Source: Oricola cellulosilytica (GTDB lineage Bacteria; Pseudomonadota; Alphaproteobacteria; Rhizobiales; Rhizobiaceae). From it: a DNA stretch of 64,000 nucleotides. The translations under genes were made by a program, and so were the position numbers. Numbering within the stretch: the stretch's first letter is position 1; every line of letters starts with the position of its first letter. The notes beneath the pieces were generated by a model. That model had not been told where the DNA came from and did no database searches. It saw only the letters and a list, made by a program, of their open reading frames with translations. Below are positions 16,094 through 27,444 of this stretch, in pieces. The stretch lies in contig NZ_JAINFK010000001.1 in NCBI RefSeq assembly GCF_019966575.1, forward strand, positions 62,001 through 126,000, written 5' to 3'.

Positions 16094-19057
16094 TCAAAAC
16101 CGTCCCAGCGATTTCAGTTCCCGAAGCGCGTCGGCGTCTCGCGCCGAGACATCGGGAAATTCGGGGTCCGATCCGACATCGGATGTCACCCGCCACGAGC
16201 GAGCACATTTGCGTCCCTCAGCCATCGCCGGAACGACGGAAACACCGTTCACATCGCCAAGCGTAAAGGCACCGGCGGGAGCGGGCCGCGACGAAACCGA
16301 GATTCCCGACGTGATGCAGATCTCGGCCATGTCGAGCCCTTCGATCGAATCGCGTAGCAGGTCGTCCGTAATGTGAACAAACGGCGCCGCCTCCAGCGAC
16401 GAGCCTATGCGCTTTTCGCGGCGCTCGATCTCGAGCGCGCCTGTGACGACACGACGAACGGTGCGCACCTTCTTCCATTTCGCGGCCAATGCGTCGTCGC
16501 GCCATTCACTCGGGCACTCCCGGAATTGTTCCAAGTGCACCGATTTTGCGTCTGGATAACGGGAGAGCCAAGCCTCCTCCATCGTGAAGGGAAGCATGGG
16601 TGCGAGCCACGTGACCAAGCGATCGAAGATGTGGTGGACGACCTGCAGCGCGGCTTTGCGCTTCAGCGACGAGGGCGCATCGCAATACAGCGCATCCTTG
16701 CGGACGTCGAAATAGAAAGCGGAGAGTTCGAGCACCATGAAATCGAGCAGATGGCGGGAAATCCGTTTGAAGTCGAAAGCGTCGTAACCCTTGCGGACGA
16801 CCTGGTCGAGCTCCCACAGCCGATGCAGCATCAGCTTTTCGAGTTCCGGCATGTCGGAATACTCGACGCTTTCACCCTCGTCGTGAGTAAGCGTGCCGAG
16901 CATCCAGCGGATCGTATTGCGCATCTTGCGGTATGCGTCGATGTTGGTCTGGATGATCGTCTGGCCGAGACGCTGATCTTCCCAATAGTCGGTGTTCATC
17001 ACCCACAGGCGCAAGATATCGGCACCGGACTTGGCCATCACATCTTGCGGAAAAACCTGGTTGTTGAGGGATTTCGACATTTTCCGGCCATCCTCGGCCA
17101 TGGTGAACCCATGGGTGATGACGGTTTCGTAGGGCGCACGGCCGCGCGTTCCGCAGCTTTCCAGAAGCGAGGAGTGGAACCACCCGCGATGCTGGTCGGA
17201 GCCTTCAAGATAGACGTCGGCCGGCCATTTCAGGTCGGGCCGGTCCTCCAGCGTGAAAGTGTGTGTAGAGCCTGAATCGAACCAGACATCGAGAATGTCG
17301 GTAACCTGCGTCCAACTGGCCGGATCGTGTTCATTGCCGAGAAAACGTTCCTTTGCGCCGTCGGCGAACCAAGCATCGGCCCCCTCGGCCTCGAAGGCCT
17401 GTAGAATGCGCTTGTCAACTGCGTCGTCCCGCAGGAGATTGCCATCCTCGTCGGCGAAGACGCAGATCGGCACACCCCACGCCCGCTGCCGGGAAAGCAC
17501 CCAGTCAGGCCGGTCCTCGATCATCGCCCTGAGCCGAGTCTGACCCGCCTTCGGCACGAAACGCGTGTCGTCAATGGCCTTCAGCGCACGCGAGCGCAGC
17601 GTCGTGCCGTCTTCGAGGTCCATATCCATATGGACGAACCACTGCGGCGTGTTGCGGAAGATGACCGGCTTCTTCGACCGCCACGAGTGCGGATAGGTAT
17701 GCTTCAGCCGTCCGCGCGCGAACAGCGCGTCGGCGCCGATCAGCGCCTCGATCACGGCCCTGTTAGCATCACCCTTCTTGCCCTTATCGTCCAGAACGCG
17801 CGCCGCGCCACCCTCGCGGTCCGGCCCGAAACCCGGCGCGTCCCTGGTGAAGAAGCCGGCGTCGTCGACCGTGAACGGAATCGTAGTGGCGATATTGCAG
17901 GCTTCCAGATCACGTGAGTGGTGCATCCAGACATCGAAGTCCTCGCGGCCATGGCCCGGTGCAGTATGGACAAATCCGGTGCCAGCATCGTCGGTAACGT
18001 GTTCGCCCGGCAGCAGCGGGACAAGGAACTCGTATCCGCCGCCGAATCCATGAAGCGGATGGTGGCAGGTCATCCCGGCAAACTCCTCCGCCTTCACTTC
18101 GCGCAGGCGCTTGTATTCGAGTTTCGCCTTGGCGAAACTTTCCTCGGCCAGTGCATCCGCAAAGATCAGCTTTTCGCCCGGTTGCGGGCCGAAATCATTT
18201 TCCGCAGCCGTGACCTCGTAGAGCCCGTAAGCAATGCGCGAGGAATAGGCGATGGCGCGATTGCCGGGGATCGTCCAAGGAGTCGTGGTCCAGATAACAA
18301 CAAAGGCATCGCTTAAATCGGAGGCATCGCCTCCATCTCGCGCCGCAGCCTTTACCGGGAATTTCACCCAGATCGCATCGGATTCGTAGTCCTGGTATTC
18401 AACCTCGGCCTCCGCCAAGGCGGTGCGCTCCACCACCGACCACATGATCGGCTTGGAGCCGCGGTAGAGCTGTCCCGATTTGGCGAACTTCAGCAATTCG
18501 CCAGCAATGCGGGCCTCGGCGTGGAAATTCATCGTGGTGTATGGCTGATCGAAATCGCCTTCGATGCCAAGACGCTTGAACTCCTCGGTCTGGACCTCGA
18601 TCCAGTGCGCGGCAAACTCGCGGCATTCCTTGCGGAACTCGTTGACCGGCACCTCGTCCTTGTTCTTACCCTTGGCGCGATACTGCTCCTCGATCTTCCA
18701 CTCGATCGGAAGGCCGTGGCAGTCCCAGCCGGGCACGTAATTGGCGTTGTAGCCGCGCATCTGGAAGGAACGCGTGATCACGTCCTTCAGAATCTTGTTC
18801 AATGCGTGGCCGATATGGATGTTTCCGTTTGCGTAGGGCGGTCCGTCATGGAGCACGTAGAGCGGGCGGTCTTTCGCGTCGTCGCGCAGTTGCTTGTAGA
18901 GCCCCATTTCCTGCCAACGGGCGACCAGCTCCGGCTCCTTCTTCGGTAGACCGGCGCGCATCGGAAATTCCGTCTGCGGCAGGTAGAGGGTTTTCGAATA
19001 GTCGAGCTTTCCTTCTTCGCTCGCTTCCTTGCGTATCTCTTGGGCGGTATCGGTCAT
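16094..19057 (-). CDS. ileS: isoleucine--tRNA ligase
   Basis: IleRS charges tRNA-Ile with isoleucine and edits mischarged valine. The 987-residue class I synthetase has the HIGH motif at 81-84 (in [17 protein letters not shown]) and KMSKS at about 659. The editing domain is represented by [18 protein letters not shown], and the anticodon-binding domain by [18 protein letters not shown]. The C-terminal part is shorter than in species with a terminal zinc finger. The start [20 protein letters not shown] fits the usual N-terminus. Two dehydrogenase genes lie between ribF and ileS, which are often close neighbours in related bacteria. Confidence 0.97.
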   Translation of the reverse strand: MTDTAQEIRKEASEEGKLDYSKTLYLPQTEFPMRAGLPKKEPELVARWQEMGLYKQLRDDAKDRPLYVLHDGPPYANGNIHIGHALNKILKDVITRSFQMRGYNANYVPGWDCHGLPIEWKIEEQYRAKGKNKDEVPVNEFRKECREFAAHWIEVQTEEFKRLGIEGDFDQPYTTMNFHAEARIAGELLKFAKSGQLYRGSKPIMWSVVERTALAEAEVEYQDYESDAIWVKFPVKAAARDGGDASDLSDAFVVIWTTTPWTIPGNRAIAYSSRIAYGLYEVTAAENDFGPQPGEKLIFADALAEESFAKAKLEYKRLREVKAEEFAGMTCHHPLHGFGGGYEFLVPLLPGEHVTDDAGTGFVHTAPGHGREDFDVWMHHSRDLEACNIATTIPFTVDDAGFFTRDAPGFGPDREGGAARVLDDKGKKGDANRAVIEALIGADALFARGRLKHTYPHSWRSKKPVIFRNTPQWFVHMDMDLEDGTTLRSRALKAIDDTRFVPKAGQTRLRAMIEDRPDWVLSRQRAWGVPICVFADEDGNLLRDDAVDKRILQAFEAEGADAWFADGAKERFLGNEHDPASWTQVTDILDVWFDSGSTHTFTLEDRPDLKWPADVYLEGSDQHRGWFHSSLLESCGTRGRAPYETVITHGFTMAEDGRKMSKSLNNQVFPQDVMAKSGADILRLWVMNTDYWEDQRLGQTIIQTNIDAYRKMRNTIRWMLGTLTHDEGESVEYSDMPELEKLMLHRLWELDQVVRKGYDAFDFKRISRHLLDFMVLELSAFYFDVRKDALYCDAPSSLKRKAALQVVHHIFDRLVTWLAPMLPFTMEEAWLSRYPDAKSVHLEQFRECPSEWRDDALAAKWKKVRTVRRVVTGALEIERREKRIGSSLEAAPFVHITDDLLRDSIEGLDMAEICITSGISVSSRPAPAGAFTLGDVNGVSVVPAMAEGRKCARSWRVTSDVGSDPEFPDVSARDADALRELKSLGRF

Positions 19058-19262
19058 CTGTCTGCAATCGTTTTCGGCTGCGCGGGGATGCTGCAGCGCT
19101 GTCTAACGGAAATCTGTCAGGGGTGCGCGTATAAAATGCGCGAAATCCCGGTCCTGCGCGTTCAGCGGCAGGCCGGGCAGGTAATTCGTATGATGGCGAA
19201 GTGGCCGGTCCTCATCATGGAACGGCTTGTATCAAGGCATTGCGGTCCTGAAAAGCGGGAAA

Positions 19263-20021
19263 TCACCCGACGTCGCGATCCGGGTTGTCATGAGTGACAC
19301 GGCGCATTGCGCGCGCTACGGGCTGCGGGAGGAGAAGTCCTGCCAGGGCGGACAGTTTCGATCGCGCGCCGGGCAAGATCACCGCCTTCCCTCTGGCGGC
19401 GTCATTGAGGATCAGTCTCGCGGCGTCCTCGCACACCACCCCGCTTTTCGCATCGCCCCCGGCTGAGACATGTCTGGCCGCTTTTCCCATACGCACCGGG
19501 TCGGGAAAGGCGCAGGCGACCGCCACACCGATATCGTGCCGAAAGGATTGTCGAATGCTTCTAGCGTAAGCCGCGATCGCACCCCTTGCCGCTGCGTGGG
19601 TGGCCGCGCCTAGATATCCCGTATAATGCGAGAGGGACGAGATGAAGAGCACGGTCCCGCCCTGCGCCAACGCGCCGGCACCGGCGAGACCGGCGCACAG
19701 CACCAGGGGCGTCTCCGCAGTGGCGGTTATGACGCGCCGCTGCGCCTCGAACGGGATCGTTTTGAAAGTGCCGCTCGCCGGGATGCCGGCGTTGAAGACG
19801 ACGAGGTCCCACGGGCCGGCCGCGATGAGCGACGGCAGGATCAGATCGACATCGCCTCGGTCCCCGAGATCGCAGGCGATGTGCTCGACATCCGCGTGAC
19901 GATCGGGATTGCGCCGGTCAAGATTGGTGACGCGCCAGCCCTCGGTCGAGAGGACCTCGCAGAACCCCCGCCCCAGGCCGCCACCGCCGCCGGTCACCAG
20001 CGCCCGCCGCTCTCCGCTCAC
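19263..20021 (-). CDS. SDR family NAD(P)-dependent oxidoreductase
   Basis: A 252-residue short-chain dehydrogenase/reductase. The nucleotide-binding TGGGGGLG, the NAG of the Rossmann core (VVFNAGIPASG) and a catalytic Ser (FISSLSHYTGY) are visible, but the canonical YxxxK is altered: after the Ser comes ATHAAARGAIAAYARSI, in which the expected Tyr-Lys pair is not obvious. Activity may therefore be changed or lost. The chosen start is the GTG at 20021, which overlaps the upstream stop as GTGA; the open frame runs upstream but that extension is out of family. It is translationally coupled to the preceding dehydrogenase gene. The substrate is unknown. Confidence 0.8.
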   Translation of the reverse strand: MSGERRALVTGGGGGLGRGFCEVLSTEGWRVTNLDRRNPDRHADVEHIACDLGDRGDVDLILPSLIAAGPWDLVVFNAGIPASGTFKTIPFEAQRRVITATAETPLVLCAGLAGAGALAQGGTVLFISSLSHYTGYLGAATHAAARGAIAAYARSIRQSFRHDIGVAVACAFPDPVRMGKAARHVSAGGDAKSGVVCEDAARLILNDAARGKAVILPGARSKLSALAGLLLPQPVARAMRRVTHDNPDRDVG

Positions 20022-20734
20022 CGGATCGTCCTTCCGAGAACGGAAGCGCCGGAAAAATACTGAAGAAAGGAGAGTGTCTTGGGAGAGCCTCCGGCCCGGA
20101 TCGCCGCCTCCATCATAGCCGCCATGTCTCCGGTACGGATGAACCAGTGGCGCGTCCAGCCCGGATCGAAACCCGCCTTCTCGTACATGCCGGTCATGGT
20201 CGGCCCGGGATGCAGCATCTGGACCCTCACCCGGCCGCGCCACTCCTCCCTTAGCGCGCGGGCAAACTCATGCATTGCGGTCTTCGAAGCGGCGTAGCTG
20301 GCGAAGTCGGGCTCGCATTTGCGTGAAACCGAGCCGATCAGCGTCAACTGCCCGCCAGCCTTCTCGAGGTAAGGGAACAGGGTGTGCGCCAGCGCAATCG
20401 TCGTGAGCAAGTTGACGTCAAGCGTCTGTCGGATCGCCGCCGCGGTTTCCTGTCCCGGGCCGGCCGCGTACGCGACCCCGGCATTCAGGATTGCGTAGTC
20501 GAGCCGCGACCAGTTGTTCTTCAGGAGCGCCCGGGCGACAGATCTCGCCGCGACCTCTGGTTCCGATTGATCCGCCACGGTATAGAGCACGCCGCCGGGC
20601 AGGAGTTGTTCGGGCTCGCCGGACGGTCGGCGGCCCGTTGCCAGAACATCATGCCGGCTGGCAAGCCGCCGCACCAGCGCCAGTCCGATTCCGTCCGTCG
20701 CGCCGGTGACGAGGATCTTCCGGCGCACAGCCAT
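20018..20734 (-). CDS. SDR family NAD(P)-dependent oxidoreductase
   Basis: A 238-residue classical short-chain dehydrogenase: TGATDGIG at about 10-17, NAG in the Rossmann fold (AILNAGVAYAAG), a catalytic Ser in LIGSVSRKC, and YAASKTAMHEFARAL carrying the YxxxK pair. A C-terminal extension (GDMAAMMEAAIRAGGSPKTL) is retained. The start ATG at 20734 overlaps the ribF stop as TGATG, and its own stop overlaps the next gene as GTGA. ribF and both dehydrogenases therefore form one translationally coupled string. The substrate cannot be predicted. Confidence 0.87.
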   Translation of the reverse strand: MAVRRKILVTGATDGIGLALVRRLASRHDVLATGRRPSGEPEQLLPGGVLYTVADQSEPEVAARSVARALLKNNWSRLDYAILNAGVAYAAGPGQETAAAIRQTLDVNLLTTIALAHTLFPYLEKAGGQLTLIGSVSRKCEPDFASYAASKTAMHEFARALREEWRGRVRVQMLHPGPTMTGMYEKAGFDPGWTRHWFIRTGDMAAMMEAAIRAGGSPKTLSFLQYFSGASVLGRTIR

Positions 20735-21723
20735 CAGCCGGCCCGGTCCGGGAAGGTCAGCTTGCGGTCGAGCTCGCTTATCGGCCGGAGAGCCGAGAGG
20801 ATCGCCCGAGAGGCCGCCTCGTCGCGCTTCATCTGCGCGGTCAGCGCATCGAGGTTCTGAAACTTCTCCTCGCCGCGAAGGAACTCGCAAAACGAGACAG
20901 TGCAGGTTTCGCCGTAAAGGTCGTCCGAGCAGTCGAAGAGATGCGTTTCAAGAAGGGCAACCCCGTCTTCGTCGACCGTCGGCCGCCGCCCGAAGCTGGC
21001 GACCCCGTCGTGAACGGAGCCGTCGGCGCGGTGAAAGCGCACCGCGTAAATGCCGTGGCGCAGGGCCGCGTTCTCCGGCAGCGCCATGTTGGCGGTCGGA
21101 TAGCCGAGCGTCCGTCCGAGCTGTTTTCCCCGAATAACCTCGGCGGTGATCCGATACCGGTATCCGAGCAACTGGTTGGCTCCGGCAATATCGCCGTCGA
21201 GCAATTCCTCGCGGATGCGCGTCGAGGAGACGACTTCGGCGTCAGCATCGCGGAACGCGTCGACGAGCGTGACCTCGAAGCCGCTGTTCTTGCCGGCCTC
21301 CATCAGATAGGCCGGCCCGCCCTGGCGGTGGCGGCCGAAATGGAAATCGAAGCCGGTGACGACACGGCTCGCAGCCAGTCCGCCGACGATGACGCTGCCG
21401 ACGAACTCATCGGCGGTCAGCTTGGCAAAATCGAGGGTGAAACCCATCTCGATCACGGCGTCGAAGCCGAGCGCACCGAGTATCCCGGCCTTCATTGTCG
21501 CGGGTGTAATGCGGAAGAGCGGAATGTCCGGACGGAAGACCTGCCGCGGATGCGGCTCGAAGGTCAGCACCAGCGCCGGCCGCTTTTCCCGATCCGCAAA
21601 GCGGAGGGCTGCGTTCAGGACCGCCTGATGCCCCCGGTGGACGCCATCGAAATTGCCGATCGCGACGACTCCGCCGCGCAGCGTGTCCGGAAGTGTGTCG
21701 GGCGAATCGAAGCGGGGGGGCAC
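20734..21723 (-). CDS. ribF: bifunctional riboflavin kinase/FAD synthetase
   Basis: RibF phosphorylates riboflavin to FMN and adenylates FMN to FAD. The 329-residue protein has the nucleotidyltransferase domain first (GNFDGVHRGHQAVL near residue 22, then STRIREELLDGDIAGAN) and the riboflavin kinase domain second (GRTLGYPTANMAL with the PTAN motif, then GVASFGRRPTV and LLETHLFD). Length and order match the bacterial family. It lies 12 bp downstream of a HAD hydrolase gene and overlaps the downstream dehydrogenase start by one base. Confidence 0.96.
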   Translation of the reverse strand: MPPRFDSPDTLPDTLRGGVVAIGNFDGVHRGHQAVLNAALRFADREKRPALVLTFEPHPRQVFRPDIPLFRITPATMKAGILGALGFDAVIEMGFTLDFAKLTADEFVGSVIVGGLAASRVVTGFDFHFGRHRQGGPAYLMEAGKNSGFEVTLVDAFRDADAEVVSSTRIREELLDGDIAGANQLLGYRYRITAEVIRGKQLGRTLGYPTANMALPENAALRHGIYAVRFHRADGSVHDGVASFGRRPTVDEDGVALLETHLFDCSDDLYGETCTVSFCEFLRGEEKFQNLDALTAQMKRDEAASRAILSALRPISELDRKLTFPDRAG

Positions 21724-21735
21724 CGAATCGCTCCG

Positions 21736-22602
21736 TCAGCGCAGTTTGAGCATGGTTGCGACAGGTCTCGCGCCGAAATCGCCAAGAAACCTCGCGAGCT
21801 TTTCCGGATCAGGATTGCCCGGTTCGCCATATTCGCGGGCGTGGATGCCCTCCGTGATAAACAGGAGATCGAGGCCATAGTCCATCGCCCCCTTCACGTC
21901 CGTGGTGAGGCCGTCTCCGATCGCCAGTGTTCTTTCCGGATCGGCCTCACGTCCGAGCGCTTTCGATGCGCGGGCCAGCGCCTCGTCGTAGATCGGACGG
22001 TGCGGCTTGCCGGCGATCAGCGTGCGCCCGCCGAGCTGGCCGTAATCGCGGGCAAGGGCGCCTGCGCAATAAACCAGGCGGTCCCCCCGTTCGACCACGA
22101 TATCCGGGTTGGCGCAGATGAATGGCAGATCGCGGGCGCGCAGCCGTTGCAGCATCTCGGCGTAGTCTCCGGGCTCTTCCGTCTCGTCGTCATAAAAACC
22201 TGTGCAGACCACCGACGACGCCTCGCGCTCCTCGACCATTTCGACATCAAGCCCGTCATAGAGCGACTCATCGCGTTCCGGCCCGATGTGAAAGATGCGG
22301 CGCGCATTCTGGCGAATGAGGGTGCGCGTGACATCCCCGGAGGTGACTATGTCGTCATAGGCGCTGTCAGGTATGCCGAGGCTCGCCAGCTGCTCGCTGA
22401 CCGGGCCCTTGGGGCGCGGCGCGTTGGTTATCAGTACGACAGCCTTGCCCTGTTCGCGGGCGGCGGCGAGGGCGCGCCAGGCGGGTGTCCACGCACGCAC
22501 GCCGTTGTGCAGCACCCCCCAGACATCGCACAGGATGACGTCGTATCGATCGGATATTTCGCCGAACTCTTCTATGCGCGGAGCGCCCAAATTCGCTTCC
22601 AT
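21736..22602 (-). CDS. TIGR01459 family HAD-type hydrolase
   Basis: A 288-residue HAD superfamily phosphohydrolase of the NagD-like IIA group. Motif I is DVWGVLHNG with the nucleophile in ILCDVWG, motif II is VLITNAPRP, and motif III/IV is IAGKPHRPIYDEAL with AIGDGLTTDVKGAMDYG. TIGR01459 members occur next to ribF in many Alphaproteobacteria; the substrate is not established. The frame is open to 22782, but the start at 22602 (MEANLGAPRIEEF) gives the family N-terminus and has AGGG upstream. It heads the - strand run through ileS. Confidence 0.88.
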   Translation of the reverse strand: MEANLGAPRIEEFGEISDRYDVILCDVWGVLHNGVRAWTPAWRALAAAREQGKAVVLITNAPRPKGPVSEQLASLGIPDSAYDDIVTSGDVTRTLIRQNARRIFHIGPERDESLYDGLDVEMVEEREASSVVCTGFYDDETEEPGDYAEMLQRLRARDLPFICANPDIVVERGDRLVYCAGALARDYGQLGGRTLIAGKPHRPIYDEALARASKALGREADPERTLAIGDGLTTDVKGAMDYGLDLLFITEGIHAREYGEPGNPDPEKLARFLGDFGARPVATMLKLR

Positions 22603-22893
22603 CCGACCCTGCTTGGACTGCCTGCCCGGTCCGCCATGCAGAAGGCGTCCGGCTTTCCAGCCTCCGATTAACACATCATGACGCAGTGGCAACGCCGAAT
22701 GCGGCAAGGTCACACGGGACCGGCTCGTCCAATTCACGACCCAGGAAGGATCCGTTGCAGGCCGTTCCTGCGGGGCGTGCACGGCGGCATGGAAAACCGC
22801 CTGTTGTGAAATGCGCCGCCATCCCCTATGTGACCGCCACGCCGCCTCCCGGCAACGGCTTCAAATTTTGCCTTCGGCGGAACGTCCCGTCTC
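22603..22893. other. intergenic stretch between the divergent HAD and groES genes, nothing recognised
   Basis: About 290 bp upstream of the groES promoter shows no convincing coding frame, RNA gene or repeat. It presumably carries the - strand promoter of the HAD-ribF-SDR-SDR run near its left end, but I cannot pick out a convincing -35/-10 pair. The right-hand end merges into the groESL promoter region described separately. Confidence 0.4.
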
Positions 22894-22922
22894 TTGACTC
22901 AGCCAGACACCAACACTATGTC
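22894..22922 (+). promoter_or_regulatory. putative groESL promoter
   Basis: TTGACT at 22894-22899 and TATGTC at 22917-22922 are separated by 17 bp, a plausible housekeeping-type -35/-10 pair. The CTTG at its left end is also compatible with an alphaproteobacterial RpoH promoter, so both sigma factors are possible. It lies immediately upstream of the CIRCE element, where a bound HrcA repressor would block early transcription. Confidence 0.5.
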
Positions 22923-22929
22923 CGCCCCG

Positions 22930-22956
22930 CTAGCACTCGCTATTGGTGAGTGCTAA
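22930..22956 (+). promoter_or_regulatory. CIRCE operator (HrcA binding site)
   Basis: CTAGCACTC and GAGTGCTAA flank a 9-bp spacer, matching the CIRCE consensus TTAGCACTC-N9-GAGTGCTAA with one mismatch at the first base. CIRCE is the operator of the heat-shock repressor HrcA. It lies 35 bp upstream of the groES start, in the expected 5' untranslated position. hrcA itself is not in the window. Confidence 0.93.
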
Positions 22957-22991
22957 CGTATCAACAGCCAACGTATTGAAGGTGTTACCCA

Positions 22992-23288
22992 ATGGCAGAG
23001 ATGAATTTCCGTCCGCTGCATGATCGCGTCGTCGTACGTCGCGTCGACTCCGAAGAGAAGACCGCCGGCGGCATCATCATCCCCGACACCGCCAAGGAAA
23101 AGCCGTCCGAAGGCGAGATCGTCGCAGCCGGCCCCGGCGCGCGCGACGAGAACGGCAAGGTCCAGCCCCTCGACGTCAAGGCAGGCGACCGAGTCCTGTT
23201 CGGCAAGTGGTCGGGCACGGAAGTGAAGCTGAACGGCGAGGATGTCCTCATCATGAAGGAATCCGACATCATGGGCATCGTCGGCTAA
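22992..23288 (+). CDS. groES: co-chaperonin GroES
   Basis: The 98-residue GroES caps the GroEL folding chamber. It reads [20 protein letters not shown], then the mobile-loop region [20 protein letters not shown], and ends with [14 protein letters not shown], all typical. AAGGTG lies 9 bp before the ATG. The gene begins the two-gene heat-shock operon behind the CIRCE operator, and groEL follows after 63 bp. Confidence 0.98.
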   Translation: MAEMNFRPLHDRVVVRRVDSEEKTAGGIIIPDTAKEKPSEGEIVAAGPGARDENGKVQPLDVKAGDRVLFGKWSGTEVKLNGEDVLIMKESDIMGIVG

Positions 23289-23318
23289 AGCCAGCGACCC
23301 GCTGAAACTCAATCCTGA

Positions 23319-24986
<1,668 letters not shown>

Positions 24987-25013
24987 GCCACGCGCTTACA
25001 CCAACGCGGTTTC

Positions 25014-25042
25014 AAAGGCGGGGCTTCGGCTCCGCCTTTTTC
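25014..25042 (+). terminator. intrinsic terminator of groESL
   Basis: An 11-bp stem, AAAGGCGGGGC with GCTCCGCCTTT, closes on the stable tetraloop TTCG and runs into a T-rich tract. One G-T wobble is present. It begins 28 bp after the groEL stop and has all features of a Rho-independent terminator. Confidence 0.9.
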
Positions 25043-25164
25043 TTGGTCATGGCTGTCCGCCGCCCGCTTTTTCTTCTGGGGCATGGCTCCTATGCGCAGC
25101 GCCCGGTTGCATTGCCTCGCTAAATCGGTTCAAAGAACCAAACTCATTCAATGGATCGAGATTT

Positions 25165-26775
25165 ATGACACGCGCGACCCTCGCTGCGCTCGCCGGACGT
25201 TTGCCATTCGCCGGCGGAAGCATTCCCTCGGCGCCGAAATTCAGTTTCCCGATGCTCAAGACCGAATTACTGTCGGGACTGACCGTAGCGCTCGCTCTGG
25301 TGCCGGAAGCGGTCGCCTTCGCTTTCGTTGCCGGTGTCCATCCGCTTGTCGGTCTTTATGCAGCCTTCTTGGTGGGTCTCATCACTTCTGTCTTCGGCGG
25401 TCGGCCGGGCATGATTTCCGGCGCGACCGGCGCGCTTGCCGTCGTGATGGTTTCGCTCGTTGCCACTCATGGCGTCGAATACCTCTTCGCCACAGTGGTT
25501 CTGATGGGTATCCTGCAGGTGCTGGCCGGTATCTTCCGGCTCGGCAAGTTCATCCGGCTCGTCCCACACCCTGTCATGCTCGGCTTCGTCAACGGCTTGG
25601 CCATCGTCATCTTCCTTGCGCAACTGAGCCAGTTCAAGGTGCCGGGCGCCGACGGCTCGATGACATGGATGAGCGGCTGGCCTCTAGTGGCGATGCTCGG
25701 CCTTGTCGCGGCGACCATGGCAATCATCTGGGTGATGCCGAAAATCACCAACGCCGTTCCCGCCCCCTTGGCAGGTATCGGGGTCATCGCGGTGATCGTC
25801 ATTGCCTTCGGGATCGACGTGCCGCGCGTCGGCGACCTGGCCTCGATCGAAGGAGGCTTGCCCTCCTTCCATCTGCCGGGCGTTCCGCTAACGTTCGAAA
25901 CGCTCGAGATCATTCTGCCCTATGCAGTCATCCTCGCGGCAATCGGCCTGATCGAAAGCCTGCTCACACTCAACCTGGTCGGTGAAATCACCGGCCAGCG
26001 CGGCGGGGCTTCACGAGAATGCTTGGCGCAGGGCGCCGCGAACGTGGTCACCGGATTTTTCGGCGGCATGGGCGGCTGCGCGATGATCGGCCAATCGATG
26101 ATCAACGTAAAATCCGGTGGGCGGACGCGCCTCTCCGGCATCTCCGCGGCGATGTTTCTCTTGACGTTCATTCTGGTTGGATCGTCCGTCATTGAACAGA
26201 TACCGCTGGCTGCACTGGTCGGCGTTATGTTCATGGTGGTGATCGGTACATTCGCCTGGCAGACGCTCAAGATCATGCGGCGGATTCCATTGACCGACGC
26301 CATGGTCATCGTGCTCGTGACTGTTGTGACCGTGCTCAGCGACCTCGCCGTCGCGGTCGTCGTCGGCGTGATTGTCTCGGCTTTGGCGTATGCGTGGAAC
26401 AATGCGACCCGTATCCATGCAAAGGCGCATGTCACTCCGGAAGGGGCGCGGGTTTATCAGATCGAGGGACCATTGTTCTTCGGCTCAACGGACGGATTTG
26501 CCGAGCTCTTCAACCCTGCAGAGGATCCGGATGTCGTGGTTGTCGATTTCATGAACAGCCGCGTCGTGGATCAATCCGCATTGCAGGCGATCGAGGACCT
26601 TGCGCTGAAATACGAGGCACTCGGCAAGACGCTGACACTGCGCCATCTGTCCCACGATTGTCACCGTCTACTCAATCGCGCGGGACAGTTGATGATCGAG
26701 TCGGACGACGATCCGGAATACGGCCTGGCCGTGGATTATTCGGTGAGGACCGGTGCGTTCGGCGGCGCTCACTAG
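25165..26775 (+). CDS. SulP family inorganic anion transporter with STAS domain
   Basis: A 536-residue membrane transporter of the SulP/SLC26 family. It starts with [21 protein letters not shown] (the sulfate-transporter signature region), carries about 11-12 hydrophobic segments including [24 protein letters not shown], and ends with a cytoplasmic STAS domain from about residue 430 ([41 protein letters not shown]). SulP proteins carry sulfate, bicarbonate or related anions. The substrate is not determined, though the adjacent sulfur-related genes make sulfate or sulfite plausible. The start is preceded by ATTTATG without a strong Shine-Dalgarno. Confidence 0.92.
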   Translation: MTRATLAALAGRLPFAGGSIPSAPKFSFPMLKTELLSGLTVALALVPEAVAFAFVAGVHPLVGLYAAFLVGLITSVFGGRPGMISGATGALAVVMVSLVATHGVEYLFATVVLMGILQVLAGIFRLGKFIRLVPHPVMLGFVNGLAIVIFLAQLSQFKVPGADGSMTWMSGWPLVAMLGLVAATMAIIWVMPKITNAVPAPLAGIGVIAVIVIAFGIDVPRVGDLASIEGGLPSFHLPGVPLTFETLEIILPYAVILAAIGLIESLLTLNLVGEITGQRGGASRECLAQGAANVVTGFFGGMGGCAMIGQSMINVKSGGRTRLSGISAAMFLLTFILVGSSVIEQIPLAALVGVMFMVVIGTFAWQTLKIMRRIPLTDAMVIVLVTVVTVLSDLAVAVVVGVIVSALAYAWNNATRIHAKAHVTPEGARVYQIEGPLFFGSTDGFAELFNPAEDPDVVVVDFMNSRVVDQSALQAIEDLALKYEALGKTLTLRHLSHDCHRLLNRAGQLMIESDDDPEYGLAVDYSVRTGAFGGAH

Positions 26776-26786
26776 CGCTACACTCC

Positions 26787-26815
26787 ACAGGGGGTGGCCT
26801 TTGCCGCCCCCCTGT
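26787..26815. terminator. hairpin between convergent SulP and DsrE genes
   Basis: ACAGGGGGTGGC and GCCGCCCCCCTGT form a 12-13 bp stem with one mismatch around a CTTT loop, starting 12 bp after the SulP stop and ending 26 bp before the stop of the opposing DsrE gene. No U-run follows on either strand, so it may act only as a weak or Rho-assisted terminator or as an mRNA 3' end stabiliser. Confidence 0.4.
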
Positions 26816-26840
26816 CCCGCAGCCCGTGAAATCGTTCATT

Positions 26841-27305
26841 TCAGGGCTTGATATAGGTGTATCCCATCTGTTGGAGCCGCGACAATTCGGCAACGCCTGA
26901 CGGGACGATATCGTCTTCCCACACTTCGAAGAGATCGGTATTATAGTCGATTTTGCGGCCAGTCAGCGTGTTGTTGCAAACACTAAAGCTAACGTTCTGT
27001 GACTTCAGGCTGGTGACGTCCATCTGAAGCTTCTCATTTGCGACCGCGTTCTTGAGCAGGCCGACGCCATTGCCATGGAGGACGACCTTGAGTTCCAGGT
27101 TGTCTGCACCCACCGCGTTGATATGATTCTGAATGTTGCGCATCGCCCCGCGATAAGCCTTGTCGTCTTCACCGCCATTGTAGTTGATGTGATAGACGAC
27201 TTTTTGTTTTCCGTACCGCTCACCAGCGCTCGCCACGGACGTCAGTACACCGGCGAGCATTGCCGCCGAGGCCACAATCGCGGCGAACTTTATCAAGAAC
27301 TTCAT
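26841..27305 (-). CDS. exported DsrE family protein
   Basis: A 154-residue protein with a Sec signal peptide (MKFLIKFAAIVASAAMLAGV, cleavage near ASAG-ERYG) followed by a DsrE/DsrF-like domain: KQKVVYHINYNGGEDDKAYR, AMRNIQNHINAVGADNLELK, VVLHGNGVGLLKNA. Cytoplasmic DsrE proteins carry sulfur on a cysteine; here only one Cys (FSVCNNTL) is seen in the mature chain. The start at 27305 is favoured by GGGAGG eight bases upstream. It lies downstream of the solute-binding/LuxR receptor gene on the same strand, with a perfect 20-bp palindrome between. Exported DsrE proteins are uncharacterised; a periplasmic sulfur-binding role is inference. Confidence 0.87.
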   Translation of the reverse strand: MKFLIKFAAIVASAAMLAGVLTSVASAGERYGKQKVVYHINYNGGEDDKAYRGAMRNIQNHINAVGADNLELKVVLHGNGVGLLKNAVANEKLQMDVTSLKSQNVSFSVCNNTLTGRKIDYNTDLFEVWEDDIVPSGVAELSRLQQMGYTYIKP

Positions 27306-27406
27306 CGGATTCCTCCCGTTTGAGAAGCGGCGTCCTCCAACGCCGCGGGAACCCAATGATTTCCTTGATGCCTACGTTCACGCTAGCTGGGGCGATGATC
27401 GGGATA

Positions 27407-27426
27407 ACCCGGGGTATACCCCGGGT
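27407..27426. promoter_or_regulatory. perfect 20-bp palindrome upstream of the exported DsrE gene
   Basis: ACCCGGGGTATACCCCGGGT is an exact inverted repeat with no spacer. It sits about 100 bp upstream of the DsrE start codon and about 20 bp downstream of the receptor-regulator stop. Its half-site TACCCC resembles the TAC-pyrimidine-rich heptamers bound by NarL/LuxR-type helix-turn-helix domains. A regulator operator for the DsrE gene, and by autoregulation for its receptor, is the leading idea. A terminator is less likely because no U-run follows. Confidence 0.6.
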
Positions 27427-27444
27427 CTGTTCGTCTTCACCCGC

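Noticed and set aside
19058-19262. Gap between the second SDR gene and ileS examined for a tRNA or leader (T-box)
   Set aside because: No cloverleaf, T-box sequence or clear hairpin could be found.
20941-22671. Long + strand open frame of 576 codons opposite ribF and the HAD gene
   Set aside because: It is the antisense shadow of two clear - strand genes in GC-rich DNA; its translation has no domain motifs.
27407-27426. 20-bp palindrome considered as a terminator of the receptor gene
   Set aside because: There is no loop beyond the symmetric centre and no T-run on either side; an operator reading fits better.
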